Below are positions 13,560 to 25,706 of a DNA stretch of 64,000 bases, piece after piece. The number at the start of each line of letters is the position of its first letter. Position 1 is the first letter of the stretch. Both the position numbers and the translations under genes were made by a program. The notes under the pieces were generated by a model that saw nothing but the letters and a program-made list of their open reading frames with translations, did no database searches and was not told the DNA's origin. Where the stretch lies: positions 1,399,501 to 1,463,500 of the forward strand of contig NC_044591.1 of the NCBI RefSeq assembly GCF_901933205.1, read 5' to 3'. The stretch is from Camarhynchus parvulus. Its lineage: Eukaryota > Chordata > Aves > Passeriformes > Thraupidae.

Positions 13560-13965
13560 TGGAATGGGACAATGAACTGCAAGGTGCAAATGGAGCAGAA
13601 CTGATAAAAGTGAGAGACCCCGTGAGCGGTCGTGCATTTTGTGGCCATTTTGGGTTCACTTTGTGACCATCCTGGATTCATCTTGGGTTCATTTTGTGCC
13701 ATTTTGGTTCCTCTTGGATTCATTTTTTGACTGTTTTGGTTTCTCTTGGGTTCAATTTGTGACCATTTTGGGTTCATTTTGTGACCATTTAGGTTTGTCT
13801 TGGGTTCATTTTGTACCATTTTGGTTCATCTTGGGTGCAGCCCTGGCTGGGCTCTTGTGCTGCCCAAGGTGGATCCCTTGAGGAGATCCTTTCAATAAAT
13901 CCCTACTTTATTCTTTAATTCTGTCCAGTTTCTGTTCTAGCTCAGCCTTCCCAAGGCATCAGCAC
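13560..13965 (+). mobile_element. Probable LTR fragment with internal TTTTGGGTTCATTTTGTGACC repeats
   Basis: Ends in CTTTCAATAAATCCCTACTT, a polyadenylation-signal block of the kind seen at LTR 3' regions. It is preceded by about 200 bp of a roughly 20-40 bp repeat (13640-13840) that appears to have expanded inside the LTR. Boundaries are uncertain. Confidence 0.45.
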
Positions 13966-14437
13966 TGCCTCAAAACCCCTCTCAAGGAACGAGATCCTCC
14001 TCCTTCCTCCTGTCCCGGTGCCTCGTGCAGCTCAGGAACACAGAGCGGGGAAGGGCAGCAGATTCCCAAAAACCCCTTTGGAACAGCAAGTCAGTTCCAG
14101 ACAGGTTTGCCTTGCAGAGAGCTGTTCAGTAATTGACTTTTGGAGGGATTTGAGATGCCTGGTTTGATTTAACCAAGGAACAAGGCGCTCACAGGAGGCA
14201 CCAGGTACAAACATGCCGGGTTCAGAATGGTTTTGCTCAAGGCAGAAAGGCACAAACAGAGCAGTTGATCATTAATGACGCCTGATGGTATCAGCTGGGT
14301 TATTCTTTCATTAAAAATACCCCTCCCTCAAGGAATAAAACATTCATCAAGTCATACTTAATGACAAAGAATTTATTCCATAGGTAAACTCTTCAGGAAG
14401 ATCCTTTTTTGTAGGGTCGTGGAGGGAAGAAAATCCC

Positions 14438-14652
14438 CAAAAAAGGGAAGGGAAGGGAAGGGAAGGGAAGGGAAGGGAAGGGAAGGGAAGGGAAGGGAAG
14501 GGAAGGGAAGGGAAGGGAAGGGAAGGGAAGGGAAGGGAAGGGAAGGGAAGGGAAGGGAAGGGAAGGGAAGGGAAGGGAAGGGAAGGGAAGGGAAGGGAAG
14601 GGAAGGGAAGGGAAGGGAAGGGAAGGGAAGGGAAGGGAAGGGAAGGGAAGGG
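14438..14652 (+). repeat. (GGGAA)n microsatellite, about 42 units
   Basis: Uninterrupted pentanucleotide purine tract over about 210 bp. Read on the opposite strand as (TTCCC)n, it gives Ser-Leu-Pro-Phe-Pro ORF artefacts. Confidence 0.97.
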
Positions 14653-14959
14653 GCTCCAGAGCTATCAGGTTTAAGTCTACAAGGGGAAACTGAAGCGTTG
14701 GTTTGAGCAGCAGCCATAAATTGCCCATAGAGACAGGAACAGTTCCCAAACAGCAAGAGCCAGGACACTGAGCACCCCAGGAACAGAACCGCTGCATCTC
14801 CCTGCAGCACCCAGCGTGGCAGCAGCTGCGCCCAGCCCTGCTCTGCCGGGGCACAGCAGCCCCTCCCCTGGCACAGCCCGGCTGCCAGGGATGCCCCCGA
14901 GGCCGTGCCCCATCCCAGGGCCAGCCCTGTGCTCCCACGCTGCTCCAGCGGGGCTGGGC

Positions 14960-15370
14960 TGCTCCGGGGCCCGGCGGGCACCTGCAGGAGCCTGAGCACG
15001 AGGCTGTGCCCACAGTGGCACCACATGGCACCCGCAGGAGCCTGAGCACAACGCTGTGCCCACAGTGGCACCACATGGCACCTGCAGGAGCCTGAGCACA
15101 ACGCTGTGCCCACAGTGGCACCACATGGCACCCGCAGGAGCCTGAGCACAACGCTGTGCCCACAGTGGCACCACATGGCACCCGCAGGAGCCTGAGCACA
15201 ACGCTGTGCCCACAGTGGCACCACATGGCACCCGCAGGAGCCTGAGCACAACGCTGTGCCCACAGTGGCACCACATGGCACCCGCAGGAGCCTGAGCACG
15301 AGGCTGTGCCCACAGTGGCACCACATGGCACCCGCAGGAGCCTGAGCACAACGCTGTGCCCACAGTGGCA
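14960..15370 (+). repeat. 50-bp minisatellite
   Basis: About eight units with the phrase CACAGTGGCACCACATGGCA at exact 50-bp intervals (15011, 15061, 15111 and onward). Units differ at two or three sites (CACAACG versus CACGAGG), allowing a unit map. Confidence 0.95.
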
Positions 15371-15525
15371 CCACCTGACCCACAATGGCACTGTGTGCCC
15401 GTGCTGGCACCGTGTGACCCACACTGGCACTGTGTGACCCACACTGGCACCGTGTGACCCACAATGGCACCGTGTGACCCACAATGGCACCATGTGACCC
15501 ACACTGGCACCGTGTGACCCATGCC
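15371..15525 (+). repeat. 20-bp minisatellite CACACTGGCACCGTGTGACC
   Basis: About seven units adjoin the 50-bp array. The two share the GTGGCACC/CTGGCACC core, so one may have arisen from the other. Confidence 0.85.
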
Positions 15526-16037
15526 ATGCTGGGCATGTCCCTGGCAGCGCCCAGCCCCTGGCAGTTGCCCAGGCCTGGCCCAGGGGTACAGGATGTGCCC
15601 ACAGATGCCACCCCACAGGCACAGCGCAGCCAGCAGCAGCTCAGGGGTCACTGTGCTGGGCACTGGTGGCACTGCCACGGACCTGGCAGCCCCCAGATGA
15701 ACACGTGTGATCCCACCCAAAGGATCCAGGCCTTGACCCTGGCACCAGCCAGGGCACGCACCTGGGCAGGGGTCTGGCTGCTTGGAATGGCAAAGGATCG
15801 TGTTCCAGACCTCCCCAAACAGACCCAGAGACACCAAAGCTCTGCTGCAGTGCCAGGTCCATTTAACCATTTGTCAGCCATGGGAAGAGCCACCTCTGCC
15901 CCCTCCCCAAACCCGTCCTGGGGCTGGAAGGGAGTTTGGGATTGTAAACACAAACAGGAGCTCCAAGGGTCTGAACCACGCAAAACGGATTTCATTTTAA
16001 ATAAAGAACTCTGGGAAGCCTCCCTTACTTTCCATGG

Positions 16038-16195
16038 AATCCCACAGTGGCTTGGGTTGGAAGGAGCTCAAATATGATCCCATTGCACCCCCTGCCACGG
16101 GCAGGGACACCTTCCACCACCCCAGGGTGCTCCCACCCCATCCAGCCTGGCCTCGGACACTTCCAGGCACAGGGCAACCACAAACTCCCGGCTCT
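16038..16195 (-). mobile_element. CR1 LINE, 3' end fragment
   Basis: Reads AATCCCACAGTGGCTTGGGT then TGGAAGGAGCTCAAATATGA and CCACGGGCAGGGACACCTTCC, the reverse of the CR1 terminus. Confidence 0.8.
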
Positions 16196-16675
16196 TGTTA
16201 AATAAAACAAGAGACCAAAAGGAAAAAACCAAAACAAAACAAAAAAAAACAAAACAAATGAACAATTCACCATTCTCTCTGATTTTGGAGCCCTTGCCTA
16301 AGAGATCATTTTCCTTCCAGTTTTCATTTTGCACTAAATTAGACATAAAATTGCATCGACCAATTAGATTGTTCACAATTGCTACCTCTGTCTAAACGAG
16401 CATTTTTAAGATGCTGCACAACACAGGGATTCCTCCTGATTAACCCAAGCGTTGATCGTGTTGATCCCACATGCCCAACCTCATTGAGGCAAATTAAATG
16501 TGACTTGATGGGCTCCATGGAGAACATATTAATTTAATGGGAAGGGCTGATTCCATTAGAGCCTGGCTGGAACAGAGGATGCAGCACTCAGTGAAGTTGT
16601 GTTTCTGCCTGTTGCAACGCCCTCTCCACTGAAGCTCTTTGGCCAAAAACCATTCCAAGCATCAAAATTCCCAAA

Positions 16676-16965
16676 CATCAGAGCCACGGGGGAGTTTATC
16701 CTGAATCTATTGTGAGAAATCAAATCTCTGCCCAGCAGAACTTCCCAATCATCAGAGCCATGGGGGAGTTTATCCCTGAGTCTATTGTGAGACATCAAAT
16801 CTTTGCAGAGCAAAACTTCCCCAACAACAGAGCCATGGGGGAGTTCATCCCTGAGACATCAAATCTCTGCCCAGCAGAACTCCCCAAACATCAGAGCCAT
16901 GGGGGAGTTTGTTCCTGAGCCTCTGTGGTGAGACACCAAATCTCTGCCGAGCAGAACCTGCCCCC
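16676..16965 (+). repeat. Tandem repeat of about 75-80 bp, four copies
   Basis: AGAGCCATGGGGGAGTTTAT, CCCTGAG, ACATCAAATCTCTGCC and AGCAGAACTTCCC recur in order. Confidence 0.9.
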
Positions 16966-17428
16966 TTTGCGCTGCTCCTGTCGGGTGTTTCCCCATAAAG
17001 GAGAGGTTTAATATTAAAGCCTTATTCCAGACCTGGGCTCTACTTAAAGCAGCAAGCAGACCTTTGAACAGCAATTCCTTGTGAAGAAAATTGCTAAAAG
17101 GAGTTACTCTACAGGAAAACATTGCCTAATTACAGCCCCTGATTACACCCAGCGAGGCAGATGCTCCAGCCTGCCAGTGGAACCACAATAAAAATCATCT
17201 GCAGGTTCCTTTGTGTCTCCTCCTGCCCACACGGGCTGTTCAAACAAACCCAGGTTTAATGACACCACAGGTCAACAACATCAAGTAAAAGCAGCAGCTG
17301 TGCCTGCATTCCTTCAGAGGGAAAATTAGGGGGCTCTCAGCAGAGCAGGAGGAGCCACAGGGGCTGTGACACCCTGCAGAGTCACGGCTCCTGGGTGAGC
17401 CACCCTGCACCACACTGCTCTGCGAGGC

Positions 17429-18060
17429 TGCTGGGGAAGATGAAACAGGAAAGCCTTATGAATATGATTGCCTGGCAAAAGATTTTGAGAATACAGAAAC
17501 TATAAGCGAGATTGAAATGAAAGCAAGCTTTGAGATACCTTAGTTACTGAACAACAAAATAACAATAGTGTAGCCAGCTGAAGGTAATCCCCTTGTGATG
17601 GAACAACACCCTCTGCTTGCAGACAGGCCCAAGGGCCAGAGCAGACCCTACAGCTTGGCAGAAGGGGCACAAAGAGGAGTTTTTAGGATTTAAAATGTAG
17701 CACAGTATGGTAATGTAGTGATTCTTATAGGCTGTATGTAAATGCTATAGGATTTGTATATTGTACTAGATTGGTTAGTGAAAATCAGAATATTCAACAG
17801 AGAAAAAGATTTATTGTATTGTAACGAGAACTTTGCTCTCTTACCCCTTTTACTCTCGTATCCTTTTACTCTCTTACCCTCTTACTCTCTACCCTCTCAT
17901 CCTCTCTCTCCCTCTCCTCTCTCAGCCTGCTCTGAGCTGTGGCTGGCAGCTCCCAGCAGGGCCCTGCACTTGGCCCTTTGCAATAAACCCCAAATTCCAA
18001 GCCCTTCAGAGATCTCTGTCTCCGTCCATCCCCACCGTCCCACCCCCCAGTGCTCCTACA
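17429..18060 (+). mobile_element. Solo LTR, family A, second copy
   Basis: Runs from TGCTGGGGAAGATGAAAC to GTGCTCCTACA and is collinear with 25707-26316 (shared ATATGATTG, GAGATTGAAATGAAAGC and TTTGCAATAAA blocks). Unlike that copy it lacks matching flanks (CGAGGC versus GGAGAG), which suggests loss of one flank by rearrangement. A family B LTR begins about 115 bp to the right. Confidence 0.82.
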
Positions 18061-18175
18061 GGAGAGCACTGTCCTCTGAACCCTGCACCAGCTCAGGATC
18101 CCTCTGCTCGTCCCTGCCCAGCCCCTTGCACAGAAATGCACCCCCAAGGACACGAGGAGCTCCCTCAGAACCTCC

Positions 18176-18755
18176 TGTGGGAACCCAGAACATCCCTCTG
18201 GCTGTCCAGGACCCTGCCAGGGGGCTCAGAGACCCTGGCACAGAGCCCAGAACACCTGTGGGTTTGATTATGGAGCAAATTACCAACCTTAGCTGAAGAT
18301 CAGCAAGCCACAACAGTTTAGGTAGAATAATTGTGAAGTTATCACGGGGTGGAAAAGTAGATTTTGGGGTTTTTGGTATGGGGGTTCAGGAGGCAACATG
18401 GAGGGATCTGGGCGTGTCCAGCCTTTCTCCTTCTTGGCCTCCATCTTCTTCTGTGATGGTGGCACTTTTGGATTGGTTTAGAGTAGAAGCTCACTGTCTA
18501 ACATAGATGACAGGTATTGGGAAGTAATTGTAAACATTGTACACGTAGTTTTTAGTATAAACACATAACACTGCCCTGGGGCAGGCAGAGTGCCTGGAAC
18601 TGTCCTGTGGACGGACCTCGGCAGGGCAGGAGAAAGAATTTTATAGGTAAGATACAATAAACAACCTTGAGACCGAGAAATGAAGAGCTCTGACTCCTTC
18701 AAGCGCCGGGCTGGGAAAAGAGACTTTCTAACACATCTCGGGGTCACTGTGAGCA
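18176..18755 (+). mobile_element. Solo LTR, family B, plus orientation
   Basis: Shares TTTGGATTGGTTTAGAGTAG, CTGTCTAACATAG, AATAAACAACCTTGAGA and GAGACTTTCTAA blocks with 55489-56092. Starts TGTGGGAACCCAG and ends near GTGAGCA. It is the left arm of an inverted pair with 18839-19428. Confidence 0.78.
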
Positions 18756-18838
18756 GCTGGAGACCCCGAGACCTGCCCAGCACGGCAGGTGAGGCTGCTC
18801 TGGGGGTCCCAGTGTGCCCCACACCCTCGGGTTGCTGT

Positions 18839-19428
18839 TGTTCATTGCTGCCCCGAGATGTGCACGGTGTCTCTGCTTCGGCCCGCGCGGCTGAAGGACG
18901 AGTCTGGACTCTTCAGTTTTCGGTCTTGAGGTTGTTTATTAATTCTTATCTATAAAATTTTCTTTCTGCCCAGCCGAGGTCTGCTCAGCAGGGCAGCCAC
19001 AGGCACTCTTTGTGTTGTCCTTTTATACTACAAACTACGTATAACATATTTACACTTAATTCCCAACACCTATCACCTGTGTTAGACAGTGAGCTTCTAC
19101 TCTAAACCAATCCCAAAGTGCCAGCATCACTGCACAAAATGGAGAACGAGAAGAAGAAAGGCTGGACACACCCAAGTTCCTCCACCTTGTCCCCATAACC
19201 CCCATACCAAAAATCCTAAAATCTACATTTTCACCCTGTGATCGTTTTGTTATTACACCATTCAAACCTGTGTGACTTTCATGTCCTCATACCAAGCTGG
19301 TAACTTGCTCCAGGGGTCAAGATCAAATCCCCAGGTGTTCTGGGCTGTGTGCCAGGGTCTCTGAGCCCCCGGCGGGGTCCTTGGCAACCCTGGGCACCCG
19401 GAGGGATGTGCTGAGCTCCGACACCACA
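18839..19428 (-). mobile_element. Solo LTR, family B, minus orientation (inverted partner)
   Basis: The reverse complement starts TGTGGTGTCGGAGCTC, contains GGATTGGTTTAGAGTAGAAG and AATAAACAACCTCAAGACC, and ends CACATCTCGGGGCAGC..ACA. It is the same family as the element 83 bp to the left, placed tail to tail. Confidence 0.78.
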
Positions 19429-19439
19429 CAAGGGAGGAA

Positions 19440-20334
19440 ACCCCCAGGAGATCCCCTGGCCTTGCACAGACCTGCTGATGGTGGACTTGAGGTTTGCTCA
19501 GTCTCACACCCAGCCAAGTGAAGGAAAACCTGATCACTGTCCTGGTTTCAAAGCCATTCCACAGGAGAGCCCTGAACTTCTGTAAGTAGAAGTCTGGACA
19601 GAAAAGATTTGTACATCTCAGCTTCTTCTTGCCTAATCCCATTCCTTACTCTCCTGGAGACAAAGATCAGGCTGAAGGCAGCAGAACCCAGCCTGATTAT
19701 CATCACTGATGTGCCTATTCCACAGCTGTAAATGATTTATAACATTGTTTACCAGGTGAAACCCATGAGGATTGTCCAAAGCCACAACTCCCACCCACGA
19801 TGGCCAGGAGTACACGCTGCTGAGGAGAACCTGGCCGTGGAAATTCATTCCTTAGTTAATTCCTTCCCAAGGTTTCATGGAAGCTCACAGCACCTGTGCA
19901 CTGCAGCCTGGCCCTTCTGCTGCTCCTGAGCTCAGGAAACCAGAGCTGCTCCAGAGCAGCTTCACCCTGAGGAGCAAAACCACAAAAGGCCTCTGCCTGT
20001 GCAATCTGTATAAATAAAGCATCCACACTCGAGAAATTGGGAGTGTAATTAAAAGTACATTTTATCACACCTCCCACCGTTGTGCCATGGCAGGAACACA
20101 CAGTTTCCTGCAGAGAGAGGATTTGGGGTTAGTCATAAACTGCTCTGGCTGATAAGGCACCACCAGGTGTGCAGAAAGGCTTAGGCTGTAACTTGTGATG
20201 CGATAAGGGAGACAGAACGGAGAGAGAATGAGAACTGAACTCTGCTTTCTGTCTCTTCCTCTGCACGTTTGTGCCCAAGCTGTCCCAGCCTGAACCACAA
20301 GAAGTAACAGACCAAGCTGGATTGGATTTCCCAG
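19440..20334. other. IFFO2 intron 1, unique stretch
   Basis: Between the inverted LTR and a CR1 fragment. No gene, array or element recognised. Confidence 0.5.
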
Positions 20335-20560
20335 AATCCCAGGATGGTTTGGGCTGGGAGGGACCGGAGAGCTGATCCAGTTCCAATCCCTTTGCCATGG
20401 CAGGGACACCTTCCACAATCCCAGGCTGCTCCAAGCCCCGTTCAACCCAGCCTTGGACACTTCCAGGGACCAGGAATCCTCAGCTTCTCTGGGAACCTGT
20501 GCCAGGGCCTCACAGGGAATGACTTTTCCCCTCTGTTTTACCCCTGGCAGGCTGCAGGCA
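20335..20560 (-). mobile_element. CR1 LINE, 3' end fragment
   Basis: CCCAGGATGGTTTGGGCTGG, CCATGGCAGGGACACCTTCC and CCTTGGACACTTCCAGGGAC in reverse CR1 order. Confidence 0.85.
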
Positions 20561-21389
20561 GAGCCAAGGCTGGTTTTATTTTCCCTCTGCACCAGCAACT
20601 TAAATTCATTTTTCACTCCTGTCAAAACCTTGCTGACAGTGTTTACAACCCCTGAACAAATGCATGGCTCTTAAGCACGAACAAATCATTCTGCAGTGGG
20701 TTCTGCTGCAGTTTCTGACAGCTGAAATGCAGGTTTTGGGGAGGCAGAGCTGCCAGGGATGGGGAGAGGGATTTATGCAGCTCTGCCTCCCATTCCCAGC
20801 CATTTCCTGGGACTGCAGCAAGCCAGAACTGCTCCCAACAAAAGAACCTGGTGGGAAACAGCAGCCTGGGAAAGGTCTGTTCTGGGGGAGAGGGAAATCC
20901 CTGGGAAATCATGGAAAAGCAGCCAAGAGAACAACCACAAACAAGTGCACAATGACAAAAACATCAATGGGAACGCTGGACAAAAACATCAGTGGGGAAG
21001 GGGAAAATGGGCAGCACAGAGAAGAGGAGCCTCTCCAAAGCCAGATACCCCTAAGAAGTAAAAAAAAAAGGGAAATACGGTGATGAACTTTAAACTCCCA
21101 ATTTCTGAAGCTGGCCCTCGTCTGTTTGAGACAGCCTTGGAGCAGAGACACCCCAGGGACACGTGAGCTGCCAAAAAACTGAATTGGCCAATTATTTTTT
21201 CCCTTTCTCTATACAGACTTTTGTTAACAGCAAAGGGCAAATTTACACTGGGCACATCCTGGTTTCAGTCTGGGAGGATGGCATTGGCATCACATTTCCA
21301 AGGTCTTCTCCCATGCTGGTGCTTTCTGAGGGGTCTCAGGGTGCTGCTGGGAACTCTTGGACTGGCACAACTGGGGAACAGAGAGGGAA

Positions 21390-21480
21390 AGGAAAATGGT
21401 TTGGGTTGGATGGCACTTTAAAGACCCTTTATTCCAACCCCTGCAAGGAAGGGAGAGGGGAAGTTCCACAGAACTCAACT
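21390..21480 (-). mobile_element. CR1 LINE, extreme 3' end
   Basis: AATGGTTTGGGTTGGATGGC then ACTTTAAAGACC and TTCCAACCCCTGCAA, the CR1 terminus in reverse. Confidence 0.65.
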
Positions 21481-22187
21481 AAAACTGGGAAGAAATCCCA
21501 TTTTTGCAGAGCCCCAGCAGTCTCTGCACCACACAGGTTTGTAGCTCCTCTCTGATCAAACCGTTTTCTCCCCAAGAGCAGCTCCACACTGCTCTCTGCA
21601 CATTACCAAACCCTTATCTGCTGTGCCACCGAGGGATCCAGGGAGTGCTCCCCAGGCCTGGGAAGCCAACGCTGGGCACAGCTCAGGAGCAGCCCCACGG
21701 AGGCTCCCAGTGCTGCACAAGTGCTGGCACAACTGCAGATAAAGCCATCACTGCAACTCCTTTGCAAACAGGGAGTCTGAAAAGCACAGGATTACATTGC
21801 TGGGAGTGCTGCTGGCTACAGTTCATTATCAAATCTGAATTCCCACCAAAGAGAACCTCCAGCAAACAGAAGCACTACAAACCCCCTGCACTAACACAGC
21901 CCCTCATGAGCACACATTTATTTACATTTCTTTTACAGCTCTGCCTGTTGACAAGCTGCAATTTCATGGGGTTTAGTGTGGGTGCATTCAGGTGTTTTAT
22001 CCCAACACTGTGGCACAGGCAAATATCAAAAACTGCTGGGAAAATTCAGCTGAATAAACTCACTGATGACCAAGCTCCTCGAAGAAAATACGACCAAACC
22101 TCAGCAGCAGATGCTTTAGAATCATTAAGCCTGCAGAAGATCCTGGGCTCCTACAAAACTTCAGCAAAGGGCAAAGAACAGACAAGC

Positions 22188-22345
22188 TGAGCCTGAAGAA
22201 AGCACTGATTTAAGCCAATATTTTTTTTAACTTCCCGCAGAAGTCCCAAACGCAGTTATTCTCTGCTGAGCCTGAAGAAAACACTGATTTAAGCCAATAT
22301 TTTTTTTAACTTCCTGCAGAAGCCCCAAACCCAGCTATTCTCTGC
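22188..22345 (+). repeat. Direct 79-bp duplication
   Basis: GAGCCTGAAGAAAGCACTGA to ATTCTCTGCT is repeated once with about five differences, including the same run of eight T, so it is fairly recent. Confidence 0.92.
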
Positions 22346-22594
22346 TCCTGAGAAGGTGCTCTGTGTCTCTCTCTATGGCATGCAGGGGTTAAATTCCACC
22401 CTGAGGGTCTGGCAGCCAGGCCCAGGCAGCCCTGGACAAACCAGAGGCAGAAGCTGGACACCCTGAAGGAGTTTGTTCTGCCAACCCTGCAAGAGCAGGG
22501 CAGGAAGAAGAAGCCCAGCCAGTGCTTTTAAATCCCATTTCACTCATGCGATGCCTTGGGACGGCTGCCTAGAACAGAGGCCAGACAAGATTGA

Positions 22595-22985
22595 GAGAAT
22601 GAAAGTGAATATTTGTTAAAGGCCTTCCACAGACACACCTTGGGCAGGCAGAAGCCTCCAAGGCTACACCCAAAATGGACAATGGGCACGAGATTTTCAG
22701 ACAATTATAAATTTTTAGCCCCATTTGCATATCAGGGGTTAATGCTCCAATTACAGCTCCAGGTAATGAAGTCATTTACCCCCAGTTTGCTGCCCCCCAA
22801 CTCATTTTGTTTATACTTTTGGGGCCTGAGGCTGAAGGGTGTCCTTGAGTTTCAGGCCTGGAGAGGAATTGTTGTGTCTGAGCAGAACGGGAGAGCAGCA
22901 GCTGAGAGAACAGGCTGTGGAGTTCAGAGCACTGAAGCAGTGCAGGGTCTGAAAAACAGAAAAGCCAAATCCTAAGGCATCCAAT
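22595..22985 (-). mobile_element. Solo LTR, family D
   Basis: Collinear with 44345-44700: CATTTGCATAT.AGGGGTTAA, AATGAAGTCATT.ACCCC, GGGGCCTGAGGC, GGTGTCCTTGAGT and AACGGGAGAGCAGCAGCTG. Orientation is inferred from the AATAAA-like signal on the minus strand of the partner copy. No coding remnants are seen. Confidence 0.65.
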
Positions 22986-23149
22986 GGACTATTCATCATC
23001 TGCAACTCTTCTGGTGCAAGTGCCAATGGCAGAAACTTGTAGGGAAGGTGAAAAGCAGCTCAGAGAGCTGGGGCAGACAAAGGGAGGGAACAGCGTGTAA
23101 GTGTGCCTTGAGATGCCTTCAAAGAGCTCAGCCCATCAGTGCTGACAGC

Positions 23150-23910
23150 AGAGCCCAGCACAGAATGGCACAGCACAGCACGGCACAGAATGGCACAGCA
23201 CAGCATGGCATAGAATGGCACAGCACGGCACAGAATGGCACAGCACGGCACAGAATGGCACAGAATGGCGTGGTACAGAATGGCACAGCATGGCATGGCA
23301 CAGAATGGCACAGCACGGCACGGCACAGAATGGCACAGCATGGCGTGGTACAGAATGGCACAGCACGGCATGGCACAGAATGGCACAGCCCAGCATGGTA
23401 CAGAATGGCACAGCATGGCATGGTACAGAATGGCACAGCACGCATGGCATAGAATGGCACAGCCCAGCATGGTACAGAATGGCACAGCACAGCATGGCAC
23501 AGAATGGCACAGCCCAGCACAGAATGGCACAGCACAGCACAGAATGGCACAGAATGGCACAGAACAGCATGGTACAGCACGGCACAGAATGGCATGGCAC
23601 AGCACGGCACAGAATGGCACAGAACGGCACAGCACAGCCCAGCCCAGGATGGCACAGCACAGCACAGAATGGCACAGAATAGCCCAGCAGAGCCCATCTC
23701 AGCACAGCCCAGCATGGCATGGCACGGCACAGCACAGCCCAGCCCAGCCCATCATGGCACAGCATGGCAGAGCACAGCACGGTACAGAATGGCACAGCCC
23801 AGAATGGCAGAGAATGGCACAGAATACCACAGCACAGCCCAGCCCAGCATGGCCCAGCACAGCACAGCACGGCACAGAATAGACCAGCCCAGCACAGCAT
23901 GGCACAGGTT
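23150..23910 (+). repeat. CAGCACAGAATGG-type minisatellite
   Basis: 760 bp built from short words GGCACAG, AATGG, CAGCACGG, CAGCATGG and CAGCCCAG in 13-20 bp units. No stop codons in several frames for 150-250 codons; composition and periodicity argue against coding. Confidence 0.95.
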
Positions 23911-23941
23911 GTTTACAAGGCAGCTCCCGGCAGAACTGGAG

Positions 23942-24030
23942 CAGTGCTTGGAAGGGGGGATCTCTGGGAACGGGGGATCTCTGGAAAGGGGAGATCTCTG
24001 GGAAGGGGGGATCTCTGGGAAAGGGGGATC
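23942..24030 (+). repeat. Tandem GGGGGATCTCTGGGAA, about 17 bp, five to six copies
   Basis: Directly follows the CAGCACAG array after about 30 bp. Confidence 0.85.
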
Positions 24031-24034
24031 GTGC

Positions 24035-25700
24035 CTGAGTCACGGGATAATGGCTGCAAAATCCAGCCTTTGTTTGTTTGGGGACACTTGGAAACTGCCT
24101 CGTGCTCCTTGGTTATTGAAATGGAATAAACCAGCAGGAGATGGGCACAGGCATGCCTGGACTAAATGTAATAGGGAAAAGATTGAAATTTTAAAAATGA
24201 ATAAAAATAATACAAAAATCTTATCCCAGCCTTCAAGAGAGCCTTGATAATTTGCTAAGATGCAGGAGTTGCCCTCCATGCCCTGGAACCTGGTGTTAAG
24301 CAAATATTTGTAAGGAATAAAAGCTCTTTGCCAGCTGCCCCCAAACATGACCTGGAGCTCCCTGCACTGGAGATGTCACTGCCTCCATGTCCTGAGGTCC
24401 CCAAAGCAGGGGGTCCCACCCTGTTTCACCTTCCCCCACTTCTTTTTCCTTCACCTCCCCTCCAGAACATGAACTTAGGGGAACATAAAGCACCCAACAA
24501 TCAACCCCACAGGTCCTGAAGGGCTCTGCCAGCACCAGGAGGCCTTGGCAGGACTCACCTCGGAGGCCAAGCACCACAAGAGCTTTGAAATAAAATCCAG
24601 AACACGAGCCTTGACTTGATTTTCAAGGCTCTCCCTCAACTCTTTAAGTAGCATGAGAAGAACCCACATTTTTTCACATCTACCTGTATTTCCCCTTCTC
24701 TCACCTTTCCTTCTTCTTTTGCCCTGAATTCTCAGTTCTTTTTTCTGGTTTGTGTTTTGTTTTTTTTTAATCCCCAGAATGCAGGAGACTTCCAGAGCTT
24801 ATACAAACATTAGTACAGGGGAGGGATCTCGGGCAGGAGCACAAAGAACCAGAGAAACAAAACCCACAACAAACCAGTCTTGAAATCCTAATCAAGAACA
24901 TGCTGTAACAAAGCAGAATAATTCCACACAGCTCCAGCCTGGCAGCCACCCTGAGGAGGTGACATAAGAGCGTGCTCTAACATACAGCATCACCCTTTTA
25001 AAAATACATTTGTGTTTTTATGGTGCTCAGGACATTTCCTTTGTCATTTCTCACCTCCTACTGCCACTGAGGCTCTCAGCACCAGCAGAGACTTGGCCAA
25101 AGTTCTGGCAGCTCAGACAAGGAGCTCCAGGAGGGATTTCAGGCCATAATAAGATCTAAGCTGTCGGAAAGTCCAGGCAAACTTCTGTGGCATGTTTTTC
25201 CTTTCTCTGCCCTATAAACAGCCCGTGGAAGCTGTCCTGGAGGCTGCCAGGGAGCACAGTGCATTCTCTCAGCTGCTGCACATGACTCTGGGCAAGGCTC
25301 CTCCATCACAGCTCCCAGCATTGTCCCCCAGGCCTGTGGCTACAGGAAAGCTTGCCCATGTAGGGTGAGGATTATTTTGTTCCACAACTCATTTTGTTTC
25401 ACTGCCTTGTGACTTCAGGGCGGTCTGGTAGAGAGGGGAACGTGGATGTTTGAGCAGGGTCGTGGGTCTCCTGCTCTCCAGACAGAGCTGGGATTCCCTG
25501 CCACTGGAACTGCTCCCACCAAGGTCTCTGCTGAGGAGGGTGAGCCAGGACAGGTCTCAGTGTGACCCTGGGAGCAAACCAGGGCTGTCCCCCTGACTGC
25601 CAGAGCTGGGAGCCCACCCCAGCCAGGCTGCCAGCCTAACTGAAGGGTTGCTCTCAGGGACACACACCTGAGAGACAGGACAGAAAGCCCTGGGATGGCA
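24035..25700. other. IFFO2 intron 1, unique stretch
   Basis: Ordinary intronic sequence up to the target duplication of the family A LTR; nothing recognised. Confidence 0.5.
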
Positions 25701-25706
25701 CAAGCC

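Noticed and set aside
14373..15870. Minus-strand frames of about 400 codons with Ser-Leu-Pro-Phe-Pro repeats
   Set aside because: Translation of (TTCCC)n and a 50-bp minisatellite; frames agree only because of periodicity.
23060..23900. Cys-rich minus-strand frames of about 200-254 codons
   Set aside because: Translation of the CAGCACAGAATGG array; cysteines come from TGTGC words of the repeat.
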